Source: Spisula solida (Eukaryota > Mollusca > Bivalvia > Venerida > Mactridae). From it: a stretch of DNA of 64,000 nucleotides. Below the pieces are notes generated by a model. It saw nothing but the letters and a program-made list of their open reading frames with translations, was not told where the DNA came from and ran no database searches. Shown piece after piece: positions 47,883 through 59,244 of the stretch. Positions within the stretch are counted from its first letter, which is position 1. Every line of letters starts with the position of its first letter. Location of the stretch: NCBI GenBank assembly GCA_947247005.1, contig OX365948.1, positions 53,861,401 through 53,925,400 of the forward strand. The letters are read 5' to 3'. Both the position numbers and the translations under genes were made by a program.

Positions 47883-48894
47883 AGTCAAATCCACAATTCT
47901 GATCAATTGGGATATAAATGTAATAAATGTAGCTGTTAAAGGTAGAACATGTTAGAAACCTACAAGATGTCGTCTATGCGAGGAGTAAAAGAACATTTAA
48001 TGTTTTATTGAGTATTGATCGATAAATTCCAATTAAGACAAACTTGTCAAATGACTGGTGCATTAAGCTACTTGCGTGCATCAGTGATGAAGAAAAGCCT
48101 CATTTAATCTGATTATGGTATCCCTGCAGCGATACGTATTCTTCTAGAAGTCTGATTAAACGCGCCTTTGGTATCCTTTTACAATAAACATGAATATTGG
48201 ACGTGCATGTGCAGATTAAGCCTGCAATACGTGCTGCAGATTCCGCGTAATATGCTTCATTAATTGTGAAAATGGAATATGTATTTCTATTGATTTTGTT
48301 TGCGTTCGAATGCGACACTCGTGCGTGCGCGGTTATACGTTTTCCCTAGTTAGATCTTTGGTCAGTGGGCTCTGATTTCGAAGGAAGACACATTCAGTCT
48401 TACTATACAAGGAATACGAATGTGAACAGCACAGATACACGCGAAATTGCATTTTAATTCGGGTTTCTAACCAGTCATTCACTAATTGAGTCGGAAACTC
48501 TAATATATTTTGAGGAATTTACTTTCATAGAGTCAGAAGAGACAATATATCCTTAGGACAGTCACTGTTTCTGGCTTTTATTACTGTATCAGCTGACATT
48601 TTTAAGAAAGCGCACATAATTTTGGGCCAATTTAAGGTACTGTCCCTCGTCCAGTCTTCTAATCATTCTTTCGAAAAAAGAACATTGCGAAAACTAAAAG
48701 AAATTCCAAAGGAGTTTGTAGTGGCATGTGGGGTTTAACCTCTAGCTTCTGTTTTAACTAAACCTCGTACAAAGCCTTCTTCAAAATGAGCTAGCGGTAC
48801 CAACAACTCGTATAACTCTGGCTATGACTTAAAACCATGTCATACAACATATTAAGATCGTGACTGTTTCGTAAAATGACTTGATGGAACTGTT

Positions 48895-49095
48895 TTGCAA
48901 AGTACCCTTAAAACGTGTGGATTCGTGAATGATTCAATCAAGTCAAATGCTATTGAGAAGCAAAACCCTGTGGTAGCAATGCTTGAACTGTCAAAACACG
49001 AACAAAGCTGTCATTCAAGCGCAACATTTCGAAATATTTTGCATTCTTTCAGTCAGTCAGTCAGACTCATTTATCAAAAGAAAAAAGTAGTGTAA
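48895..49095 (+). pseudogene. Decayed relative (B1) of the small frame at 57729
   Basis: Encodes LQSTLKTCGFVNDSIKSNA (the first codon, TTG at 48894-48896, overlaps the listed start), then VVAMLELSKHEQSCHS and RNILHSFSQ, aligned without gaps to the frame at 57729-57962. Upstream the conserved start context (AAACCATGTCATACAAC) is followed by deletions that shift the frame, so this copy cannot make the full product. It is the first of two tandem relatives 292 bp apart in copy B. Confidence 0.45.
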
Positions 49096-49187
49096 AATTT
49101 CTGCAGAAATTGATGAAAATCATGGAAACCAAACGATATCATATGTTCTTTCGCAACCATTTTGTAAAATGACTTGACTGAGCTGTT

Positions 49188-49354
49188 TTGAAAAGTCCTC
49201 TTAAAACTTGGAATATGTGAATGATTCAATCAGATCAAATTGTATTGGAAAGCAAAACCCTGTGGAAGCAATGCTTAAACTGTCAAAACACGAACAAAGC
49301 TGTCAGTCATGTGCAAAATTTCGAAATGTTTTGCATGCATTCAGTGAAAATTGA
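49188..49354 (+). pseudogene. Second decayed relative (B2) of the small frame
   Basis: Begins LKSPLKTW, then needs a one-base shift to continue VNDSIRSNCIGKQNPVEAML and KLSKHEQSCQSCAKFRNVLH, ending AFSEN-stop. The shift and lack of a start show it is a pseudogene. Its downstream sequence still has the K-K-T-L-C-K-I-S-A-E-I-E-E series seen after the frame in copy C. Confidence 0.45.
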
Positions 49355-49790
49355 GTCCGATTCATTCATCAAATGAAAAAAAACGCTGTGTAAAATTTCT
49401 GCAGAAATTGAGGAATCATGCAAAACAACTACATGTTATATTAAAGTTTCATTCGCATCCAAAACGTAAAATTGTTACTGCGTAGGTCTTTGTGAATAGT
49501 TTTGTGGCTATAATAGTGATGTTTGTGTTGTGGGTGCGTGGTCATTCGTTTTTTCCGTGCATTATCAACCAATGACCTATGCACGTATTAATGTTCGATG
49601 TAAAATGTGCAAAGCATTTAAAGGTTGGTGGCATTTGAGCAATCAAGGGAACATTGTGAAAGCTTCGGAGTCATATTTGAGTAGCAAGACAAAAACGTCC
49701 TGACAATATTAAATACTACACCTGGAATTTTGATAAAAAACGACACATTAAAAGAACGTGCCATTGTAAGCATAACTTACATGTGAAGAC

Positions 49791-50013
49791 ATAGCACTTT
49801 AAAACAATTTCGCGGAGAAAAAATGAATGTCTAGTGTCATGACTAGGTATACAAAAACATATCTAAGGGGAAACAAGGATGAAAAAGAGGGATACCAAAA
49901 GGCATAGCACTTTAAAACAATTTCGCTGAGAACAAATAAATGTCTAGTAACATAACTAGGTATACAAAAACCTTCTTAAGATGGACACAATGATAAAAAG
50001 AGGGAGAACAAAA
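49791..50013. repeat. 113-bp tandem duplication in copy B
   Basis: ATAGCACTTTAAAACAATTT CGC at 49791 and again at 49904; the two halves match with scattered substitutions. Copies A and C have one unit in this position. Confidence 0.8.
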
Positions 50014-51746
50014 GGAACAGTTGTGAAAGATATGAAAGGAATGTGAACAACCTGGAATACAACAGAGGGAAACAACATCATGGAACGTTTAAAATTCATA
50101 GATTTTTATCATACATAGAAATCAGTGAATTTTACGGAAGAGAAAACCCAATGTTGTTTACAGTGAGCATTTAGAACGAGATATAGCTACGGGGGAAACG
50201 TACGAACAGAAATACCACTATATTGATTACCCAGTGTTGTTTGTCAGTGAAATGTACTCACACCATCATAGATGTTGTTTTTAGAATAAAACTCTCTGCC
50301 ACCGGTGTTAATATACGTCCAAAAATAGTCGTGTATAATGAACAGTACAACCCGTGCTGTGCATGTATAATAGAGCTGAAAATCAGCGTACACGTACTGC
50401 AGTTTTAGTTATGAGTCCATACTTCGTATATAAATGCCACACATTTCCGTATGCATTCGATTCGCATTATATTCTTCATAACAGAACTTAAACTCAGATT
50501 TACTAAACCTATAATTGAACCATTTCCGAGTATGTCCGACTGGATCACGTGACCTGCATACTCCTGGATGAATGACGCGAACACAATGGCATACAGTCGT
50601 AGCTCTATGGGATGTTCCCGCAATTTACTGAAATTACCAATTGCGCCAAATTACTGGAAATCACATTCCCCGCTTACATATCTGTCCCTATCCACCGAGC
50701 GCAATTAGTTATCTAGTTAAACATGGCTTGACCAATGACACCATCCCAATATACCAACGTTATGCCACGCCCCTCCATATGGAACCAAAATTCTGTACAA
50801 TTATATTTATAAATTCAATAGAAAATCCGGGAATGTAATCAAAACACTGAACAATGTCATAACAAATCGGACAGATAAAGCAACTTTCAGCAGAATAAAC
50901 AGAGCACAAAAAATACAAAACCACACAAAAAGAAAAAAGCACGAACGAAACGAACAAAAAACCCCCCAAAAAACCACAGATAAGCGCAAGTACTCCCCAA
51001 TGACAAAATTACGCAAGTCATAATGATAAAGATCAAATGAACAATACAAATAAAACTACAAAGCTACCAAAACTCGACCCCTCCGTCTCAGTAAGTCAAA
51101 TATAACCGGAGTACGAACCAGAAGACAGCAACAGATCGCAAACCCCTATTAGATCAATATGTGTTTCTTTTCACTGGGCTGTAGTAAGCCATTTGTAACA
51201 ATTTACAGACTGTACGATAAACTTAGCAAAGGTGTCTGTAAGGTAAGTGTGAGAGTTGGTGCTCCTTAAAACTACCGTACTTTAAGCTCCAAATTGTCAC
51301 TCTCCGTATAAGGCAGAATCCTCATAGTCTCAACATTCTTGTCCAATTTGCAGTCAAGAAGGCAGAACAATATAGATGAAATACTTTGTCACTGTGCTTT
51401 TTCCTTTGAGCGTGTCCATGGGATGGGTGGATGTCAAGGTGATTCGTTGTTGTTTGTTGGCTTTATACGGGTTTTATTTGACACTGTGCCTTTTCAATTT
51501 TTCTAGTTCATTTGACAGGTGTGCTTGTCACTTGTGACATGTTCCCTTATGCGCTGACAAATGTATATTGAGCCTTTGTATTCGCGTTTCTGTGTGTTAT
51601 GTTGTTTCTATTGAATGCTGCTTTTCCCTGTTTGTTGTTATTATTATATTTTCCCTAGCTTTTCTATAGAACCAAATGTCCACAAAAAACTGTAAAAATC
51701 GCGACATAACGCTGGTAGCTGTAGTTAAAGTTATGGAAGAACATAA

Positions 51747-51812
51747 ACCCGTACTGCCCGGATATGTAGCAAACCCGGATTTGTCGGGAGATTATCTAGC
51801 ACTCTATCCACT
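51747..51812 (-). repeat. tRNA-like SINE head in copy C
   Basis: Minus strand: AGTGGATAGAGTGCTAGATA ATCTCCCGACAAATCCGGGT TTGC; same element as 42585-42645, further diverged. Confidence 0.5.
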
Positions 51813-53540
51813 GTGTTTGAATTATATATGAAGGAAGATAACTCAAAGCTAATACAATAGCGGTCATAAAGCATGATATTTTGTTAATTTATTACTAAAC
51901 TACCCCAAGGGGAAAATATTGGTAATACGGGGAAATAAGTTTGTTTAAGTAACTTTCATTTGTGAAAAAAGTTCTTGGAGACGAGGTCTTTAATAATCTA
52001 GGATCTGGTAGAAATCTATCAGAGAAGGCAGCACTCAACATATTCAACAGAGCATAAACGACAATGTACGGACACAAAAAGTCAACATTCCAATCCGAGA
52101 TCTTGACGCGTCGGCCAGACAAACACAACCGGGACAGAAGCCAACAGACAGGAACGAATCACAGTTTTCTAAAGCATTAAAGAAACAAAGTAACAACTGC
52201 ATTCAAAGACAATATAACATGTTATAGATGTGCATGTCTTTATACAATTTTCCTGTTGCTCTTCGAATGATCGTGTCAAAATCAAGATCAAAACGTGTTC
52301 ACTAACGTTGTTATTGTCTCAAGTAATGGTATAAATAAACGTGCCTTTGTACGTCTGGAAGACTCGAGGACAGATCATTAACAGTCTAGATGTTTCAATT
52401 ACGTGCCACGTTTCGACACAGACGACTAATTACACGAGCTGTGTGTCTTTCTGGGAATGAATCAGACAAATCAAGCACCCAGTCTCGCTTTATAGCCCCA
52501 TTGTATCTCCCAAAACTGTCTCCTACCATCCAGTAAATACAAAGAATTAGGTTGTTTTTCACAAATGACCAATAAATGACGACAGATTGTTAACTATATA
52601 CAAAACAATGTATGTCGAAATAGTACGCAAAAAACACTTTTAATAAAATGTATGGAGGACAAAATACTTATTTTGCAAGAGTTGCTTCCCATAGACTATA
52701 AACCATGCATGTATTGTTTAAAAGTTGTTGTTTTGTCAACATGCCAACTGGAGGCTGTATTTCGTTTTCATCCACCTTATGATGTTTTCCACCTTTGTGA
52801 CTTAACTAAAGAGCTCAAAATACATCATTCTGCAGATAGGCTACCAAGGTATTGCTTTATTGAAAAAAAGTCGTTAATGGGTTAATGGGGCTTTAAACAA
52901 GATTAAAACTGAAAACTAAAGCCATATTAAATTAGACATACCAAGGGAAATATTAGCAATCATTGAGGCTCGTGTTCCTATTCCATCCATATTAGCGTCA
53001 TCTCTCAATTTAGAGGATGGATTATTTAATATACCACTAGCGAATCAGATTTCATTCTAGGCAAATGAATATAAAGTACCGTATATCAATGCATGTAGTC
53101 GTACATCAAATCTAGACACATTGTATGATACAGTCATCATACAATGTAATGTCAGATCACAGAAATTTAAAATGTTATTGGTGAAATATCATAGCAGTCG
53201 ATGCATTAAAAATGGCGCCCTCTCTTCCTGTCCTATAAACACTGTATAATAATAGATCTACCACTAACAAATACTGACGTCAAATATTCACTTAATCTTT
53301 CATGAAATAAATACCAAAGAGTAAGAATGTAGCGCAGATTCCAACCTTATTAAATTCCGTTGGTAATGACATGATCATCATGCAATATAATGTCAGATCA
53401 CAGGAATTTGGAATTCTGTTAACCGAATATCACAACAGTCGATCCATTAGAAATCGCTGTGTTTGTAAGTATAGCTTTGACCTTACTAAGCTGCGCATCA
53501 AGCAAGAGCAATATACCAGTAACTTTAACAACATTGGTTT

Positions 53541-53604
53541 GTCGTGGACAGGGTTCGAACCCGATATCTTTCACGCTCAAAGATCTTCCACTAGGCTGTC
53601 CGAT
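53541..53604 (-). repeat. tRNA-like SINE piece in copy C
   Basis: Minus strand: GGACAGCCTAGTGGAAGATC (A-box-like AGCCTAGTGG), then GATATCGGGTTCGAACCCTG TCCACGA, with a perfect B box GGTTCGAACCC. GGACAG and CTGTCC could pair as an acceptor-like stem. Anticodon arm is poor, so tRNA function is unlikely. Confidence 0.6.
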
Positions 53605-53659
53605 TTAGTCGAATGCACAATTCTGATAAATTGGAATATAAATATAATAAAATGTAGCT

Positions 53660-56427
53660 CACTGAAAAACCAGAAAAACGCACAATTCGCTAAAATAGCT
53701 GTCACAGCGCGATTGTATATTGAAAAATAGCAAATTGTTGATAAACTTATGTTTTCTGACATAGACAATGTCAGTATCGACACGTAAGAAACATATTTTT
53801 CTGGTACAATCAAGTTTGACATTTTTTGTTCGACTATGTATGGTCACAAAATAGCAAAAATATCCCTGTCACAAGCTACAGTTCTCTATTTTGCCTTGTT
53901 TTATTACACTGATACATATTCTTGTTCAATCTTTTTAGAATGGTTTTGAATAGACATAAGGTTGAACTTTGATTTTATAATGATGCTGACATCTTAAGGA
54001 ATCCAAACAAACAAACATTTCGCGATTTTGGCATGTCACAGAATTCTATGTGAATTACGTTACAGTTTTTGAGCGAATAAAATATAGCCCATGCGTGTAC
54101 TTACGACAAAACTAGCAGTCCCAGAAAACATAGAGTACGTGTAATAATAAAAATATATGCGTCTATTTAACAAAAGCTGAGATTAAAACTCAAGTGTATT
54201 GCATAAAGTTAGAATTGTCAAAATTGACATTTAAATGTGACCTACGTTACCATGCATTCCACCATCAAAGAGTAAAAGCAGGAACGTGCTTTAGTGTGAA
54301 TGTGGTGCTACTAATGTAGTATGTATAATGAAGTTGTTAAAACTTGGTTATGTCCGATTCACATAAAATTGTACCACTTATAACAAGGATTCTTGAAATA
54401 CGTGACTGTGAACTACGTGACTGCACGTATCTAAAAACGTTATATTGTTCATGCATAGGACTTATTGCTCAATCGAAATTGTATCAGTGTACCCGTACTG
54501 TACGGTGGGGGTATTGTAAAGCAGAAATGGTCAGTCTTTTGGCATTTTCGTACAACACTGTATGTATTTAAAGGTAGTACTTAACACGATGTACATATAA
54601 AACATCGTAAAATTAGTTTGGGTATTGTTGAAATTATTTGTTTTATAATATTATGTAAGATTAAAGGTGTTTCTGTAGTTCCCAACCGATTTTCCACAAA
54701 AACCAATGTATCTTTCAGCACAAAAGTAATATAAATATGGAAACGTAGTTCACAAAATGGTAACGTAGTTCAAATGATAATAAATGCCTATGTTTCTGAT
54801 GTTTACCAAATATAAATTGCTAGCAGAAGCGTACATAGATAGGGAGGAGGCTGATAAATGGTATGAATACTTTAAGGAGGATGTACAGGGAGTAAAGGAA
54901 TGTGTGAGTGACAAAACGTTGTACGTCTCACGTGAACTACGTTACAAATGTACAGTAACATACTGGGTGAACTATTGATGTCAACAAGAGCTGAATGCAC
55001 ATGTGATACGTGACTGTATACTAGATGCATACGTGATACTCCTTTGAAACCATTATCATTGTTTATTTTGTTATCGTTTAAATAATAATGTTCAACATGC
55101 TTTCATGTTTACATGACTTACTTAAGTTGATTTCTGTTTTTCAATCAGTGATCAATAAAACGATATTGATTTCTGTGAAAATTATCGTAGAATGAAATGT
55201 TAATTTCAATTGAAAGTGACAGTCCTAATATACTTTCATATGTACCAGTATAATAAAAGGATATAGCATTATGGCACAAATAAACCCATACAGTTTAAGT
55301 ATTCGAACAGAAGTATAGCTCTCATATAGAAGGGCATAATCGAAGACTGAATTCAAGCGAATATAAAAGTTATGTAACTAGCAGTTCGTGGCAAAACTAA
55401 CGGTGACTTGCACTTACAATTAAGTAAAACAGAATCATTTAACTAGTAAATAAAGTTTTGTTAGGGTCAAGATGCCCAATATATATACGAGTGTCAATTT
55501 AATGTGAACTACGTTACCATGACAATAAGTGTTGTATCTTCACTATCAACACTTAAAAGTTTTATGTTTTCAATATTGTTTGGTAATATGATTCTGCATT
55601 GTTGTTTGTTAATGTTCAAACAAGTGTGTATCATATATACATGTATATTTGTTAATCGTAGAGATTTAAATCTTATAATAGATGGGTTTTATTGCCATTG
55701 CTGATACATACGTATAAATAGTAGACATTTCAAAAATGTTTTGAATCTATGTTATCCAGGCTATTTAATTAGCTAACAATTGGTTAAAATACTGTTTTGA
55801 TGATTAAAAATCAATCGCAACATGTTTTTCCTCTATCAAACATGTTGTTGATCAGACTGAATATATGTGGTGAGCTACGTTACCAACCAGTGACTTTAGA
55901 CTTCATAGGAGTGTGGATTCAACATTTAACATGAATATCCACAAGACTGCACTGCGTAAGCACTTAATATGTTAGTATTTTAAAGGCAATTAAATCGATG
56001 TAGAATTCACTATTCAGTTTACCTATTAAAAATGAAAATATATATTTTTATAAACACAAAACAATAGTAAAAATTGTTTAAGTGTCGAGTATTTAAAGAT
56101 TTAATGTACCAAATAGTGTATCTTAATGACAAACTTTAACATTTGAAAAGTTTTATTATTCAGTTTAATAGTTAGACAAACTATCAATGGTTAATTGGAA
56201 TTTTGTTTTTATTTATACATAAAAATCGAATAATCAATTTAAACATCACGTAGTTCACATGTGGAAATTAGTGAGTATTTATTTCATAGGAAACAAACAT
56301 GTTTCGAGATTCTGGAATGGTTTTGCTTGTTGAATCCATTGTCTAAAAGATTCAAATTTTCAGAAAACGCGAAAGAAAATAAAGACAAATTAGAGCACTG
56401 AATTGTGCGTTTTCTGGTTTTTCAGTG
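53660..56427. mobile_element. 2.77-kb CACTG-terminal element (CMC-like), only in copy C
   Basis: Left end CACTGAAAAACCAGAAAAAC GCACAATTC; right end is its inverse with one A fewer. Flanks AGCT (53656-53659) and ATCT (56428-56431) match at 3 of 4, and copy B shows the empty site (GTAGCTGTTAAAGG). CACTG termini with a 3-4 bp duplication fit the CACTA-Mirage-Chapaev group. The interior is very AT-rich, lacks a transposase-sized frame, and carries about nine copies of a GTGAACTACGTTACCA-like motif in both orientations: plus at 54050, 54237, 54408, 54932, 55504 and 55870; minus at 54740, 54758 and 56245. It is probably non-autonomous. Confidence 0.82.
54784..54978 (+). CDS. Uncharacterised short open frame inside the CMC-like element
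   Basis: 64 codons, beginning MPMFLMFTKYKLLAEAY and continuing with a charged stretch IDREEADKWYEYFKEDVQGV, ending near YWVNY. The amino-acid mix (Glu, Asp, Lys, Trp, Tyr) is more protein-like than other short frames in this AT-rich element. It overlaps one of the repeated GTGAACTACGTTACA motifs at its 3' end, which argues that at least that part is cis-acting DNA rather than coding. No homologue is recognised. It could be a remnant exon of the parent transposase, or chance. Confidence 0.25.
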   Translation: MPMFLMFTKYKLLAEAYIDREEADKWYEYFKEDVQGVKECVSDKTLYVSRELRYKCTVTYWVNY

Positions 56428-56997
56428 ATCTGTCAAACGTAGAACATGTTAGAAACTTAATGGATGTCGTCCATGCGAGGAGTAGAAGAAATGTTTCATT
56501 GAGTATTGATCGATAAATTCCAATTAAGACAAACTTGTCAAATGACTGGTGCATTAAGCTACTTGCGTGCATCAGTGATGAAGAAAAGACTCATTTAATC
56601 TGATTATGGTATCCCTGCAGCGATACGTATTCTTCTAGAAGTCTGATTAAACGCGCCTTTGGTATCCTTTTACAATAAACATGAATATTGGACGTGCATG
56701 TGCAGATTAAGCCAGCAATACGTGCTGTAGATTCCACGTAATATGTTTCATTAATTGTGAAAATAGAATATGTATTTCTATTGAATTTGTTTGCGTTCGA
56801 ATGCGACAATCGTACATACGTGTTCATACGTTTTCCCTAGTTAGATCTTTGGTCAGTGGACTCTTGATTTCAAGGGAAGAGACATTTGTGCGAGACAAGG
56901 AATCCGGGTGTGATATATACTCTAGTTTGGTCAAGTGTTTTTTATCCAAATTTAAATTCTTAGGAATTTCCTAAATAACTACACATTGTGGTAAGGG

Positions 56998-57117
56998 AAT
57001 CTGTAATACTAACAAGATTGAGTTAATGAACTCATACAATCTGTAATACTAACAAGATTGAGTTAATGAACTCATACAATCTGTAATACTAACAAGATTG
57101 AGTTAATGAACTCATAC
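56998..57117. repeat. 40-bp perfect triplicate
   Basis: AATCTGTAATACTAACAAGA TTGAGTTAATGAACTCATAC three times without difference. Each unit contains TGAGTTAATGAACTCA, a small inverted repeat. Confidence 0.95.
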
Positions 57118-57124
57118 AATCCGT

Positions 57125-57480
57125 ATATTATATTGTTTTGCCTCCATCGTTGATGAGCGGATATATTACTTTGCACTTGTTGGTCGGTCTGTCGGTAGAC
57201 TAAATGATTTCTGTGCAATAACCCAAGAACGCCTTTCCATATGCTCTTCAAACTTTACAATGGGGTTGGTTATCAACAGTAGATAACCGCTATTGATATT
57301 GAGGTCAGTAGTCAAAGGTCAAGGTAACTGTGACCTTAACCATTTTTGACTATTTAAATGGCTGCCGTTCAATAGCTTAATAACGCTTTGCCCTAGGATC
57401 TTCAAACTTTACATAGAGATTGTACATCAACAGTAGATGACCCCTATTGATTTTCTTGTTCATTATTATCTTTTCCAGTG
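57125..57480. repeat. Dispersed repeat with two 154-bp units (CTTCAAACTTTACA type)
   Basis: ATCTTCAAACTTTACA, AACAGTAGAT[AG]ACC[GC]CTATTGAT and GTCAAAGGTCAAGGTAACTG TGACC form two tandem units 154 bp apart (57246 and 57400), preceded by GGTCGGTCTGTCGGTAGAC. Sequences like this occur as dispersed repeats in many invertebrate genomes; only copy C has it. Confidence 0.65.
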
Positions 57481-57728
57481 GTGTGTATATTAATACCGCC
57501 TGGTGAATACATGTATAAAACTAAAAAAATGATTTAATCCCGTTGGTCCCAGGACGAAATTTCGTGGTTTGATATGTAAGCAAGGAAGCCATTCATTGGA
57601 TGGACTGAAGCGTGGTTGGTGGTTTTGTCAAGGTGTCCTGGTCAGCCTTGGGGTATTCACATACCATAGTACCTGGAATACATAGTATGTCACTATACGT
57701 GTATACCACTGGCTGTGACTAAAAGACC

Positions 57729-57962
57729 ATGGCATACACCATTCTAAAATTAGATCGTGACGGTTTCGCAGAGTTTCGACTTGATGGTTCTGTTTTGCAA
57801 AGTCCTCTTAAAACTTGGGGAAACGTGAATGATTCAATCAAGTTGAATTGTATTGAGACGCAAAACACTGTGGTAGCAATGCTTGAACTGTCAAAACACG
57901 AACAAAGCTGTCATTCATGGGCAAAATTTCAAAATGTTTTGTATTCATTTAGTGAAAAATGA
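57729..57962 (+). CDS. Uncharacterised small open frame, multi-copy in the segmental array
   Basis: 77 codons. The start has a strong Kozak context (ACCATGG) and the protein begins MAYTILKLDRDGFAEFRLDG. It continues with SVLQSPLKTW, VVAMLELSKHEQSCHSWAKF and ends YSFSEK. Directly after the stop, shifted by two bases, 29 further open codons (57962-58048) read SQNERIRQMKKTLRTISAEI EEIHAKQLV: a likely coiled coil that may be the original C-terminus beyond a frameshift. Two relatives lie in copy B (48895, 49188); copy A has lost the region. Differences among the three are mostly amino-acid-changing, so purifying selection is not shown. I recognise no family. It may be a fossil of a transposon or host gene carried in the duplicated unit. 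Confidence 0.4.
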   Translation: MAYTILKLDRDGFAEFRLDGSVLQSPLKTWGNVNDSIKLNCIETQNTVVAMLELSKHEQSCHSWAKFQNVLYSFSEK

Positions 57963-59125
57963 GCCAGAATGAACGCATTCGTCAAATGAAAAAAACATTG
58001 CGTACAATATCTGCTGAAATTGAGGAAATTCATGCAAAACAACTAGTATAAAATTTTCTTTCGCAACCAAAACGTAAAATTATTACTATATAGGGCCATT
58101 GTGAATAGTTTTGTTGACTATGGTGTAAACGCATGGTGTTGTTGTTGTTGTTGATGTAATCGACTGAGACAGTCGTCAGTGCGTATTTTGCTTGCTAGAT
58201 CAGGCAAATGACAAATGTGAACGTATAAATGTTCAATTTAAAATGTGTTTGGCATTTAAAACGTAAAAGTAGGCTGCGCGTCACATGGTCAACCAAGGGG
58301 CCCTGGATGCAGTTCCGGGTACATACATGAGTAGCAAGACAAAAAGTATTGACAATATTGAATACGACGCTTGGGATTAGGAAAAAACTCACACAACGAA
58401 AGTACGTGACGTTGTACAAGCATTAATTTACTTACATAGTTGAGACAAAGAGAATGTCTAGAACCATCACGAAGCATACAAAAAACGTCTCTTAGATGAA
58501 CACCACAAGGACAGAGAAAGGGATGGTGACAAAAAGGAACCAGGAAAAAAGTAGTTGTGAATGGGAACAACATAGAATACAACAGAGAGGAAGATCAAGA
58601 ACAGATGAATATGGAGAGCAGCTGTGGAACTCTTATGCACTGAAGTGTGTGAATATGATTAAGCAAATAAGTAAAGTGGATATCATAGTTCGGATATGCC
58701 CCAGACGCATACAGTTCTGAAGTAGAGTAAACTCCGAATCATCGAACGTTTAAAATTCATGGATTTTTATCAAACATAGAAATCAGTTAATTTTACGGTA
58801 GAGAAAACCCAATGTTGTTAACAGTGAACATTTAGAACGAGATATAGCTAACGGGGGAAACGTACGAACAGAAATACCAATATATTGATTACACAGTGTT
58901 GTTTGTCAGTGAAATGTACTCACACCATCATAGATGTTGTTTTTAGAATAAAACTCTCTGCCACCGGTGTTAATATACGTCCAAAAATAGTCGTGTATAA
59001 TGAACAGTACAACTCTTACTATAGAGCTGAAAATCAGCTTACTGAAGTTTTAGTTGTAAGTTCATGCTACGTATAAAAAGTCTGTCCGTGCAGATTTATA
59101 AACCAAATTATTCAGAACACGAAGA

Positions 59126-59173
<48 letters not shown>

Positions 59174-59177
59174 TGTG

Positions 59178-59244
<67 letters not shown>
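59126..59244. repeat. (TGCG)n microsatellite, about 30 units
   Basis: 119 bp with a single GTGT interruption near 59173. Strictly alternating pyrimidine-purine, hence a good Z-DNA former. All frames are open through it (for example RACVRACV and THARTHAR), none of them genes. It begins about 55 bp after the end of copy C. Confidence 0.98.

Larger units (their letters stand above)
46458..50400. repeat. Segmental tandem duplication, copy B
   Basis: Begins inside the unit (equivalent to 42895 of A and 52038 of C), so its left part of about 1.6 kb is missing. It lacks the Tc1-like, GGAC and CMC-like insertions and therefore supplies the empty sites. It has two internal tandem duplications: 292 bp around 48890-49420 and 113 bp at 49791-50013. 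Confidence 0.82.
50430..59070. repeat. Segmental tandem duplication, copy C
   Basis: The most complete copy. 50430-53659 aligns with the left half of A and with B; 56428-59070 continues the alignment with B (47940-50400). The two halves are separated by the 2.77-kb element at 53660-56427. Without it the unit is about 5.9 kb. Additional copy-specific material is at 56940-57700 (40-bp triplicate and a dispersed repeat). Confidence 0.82.

Noticed and set aside
47578..47955. 125-codon frame in copy B, with a shorter relative at 53371 in copy C
   Set aside because: The part conserved between copies includes the tRNA-like SINE piece (the TGIEP peptide is the reversed B box), and the frames end differently.
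53541..53604. Functional tRNA gene
   Set aside because: A and B boxes are present but the anticodon arm and acceptor pairing are poor, and related pieces occur as repeats.
58289..58582. 2A-like skip motif (YPELHPGPLG) in a minus-strand frame
   Set aside because: It lacks the required D-x-E-x-N-P-G-P core and lies in a frame not conserved in copy A.
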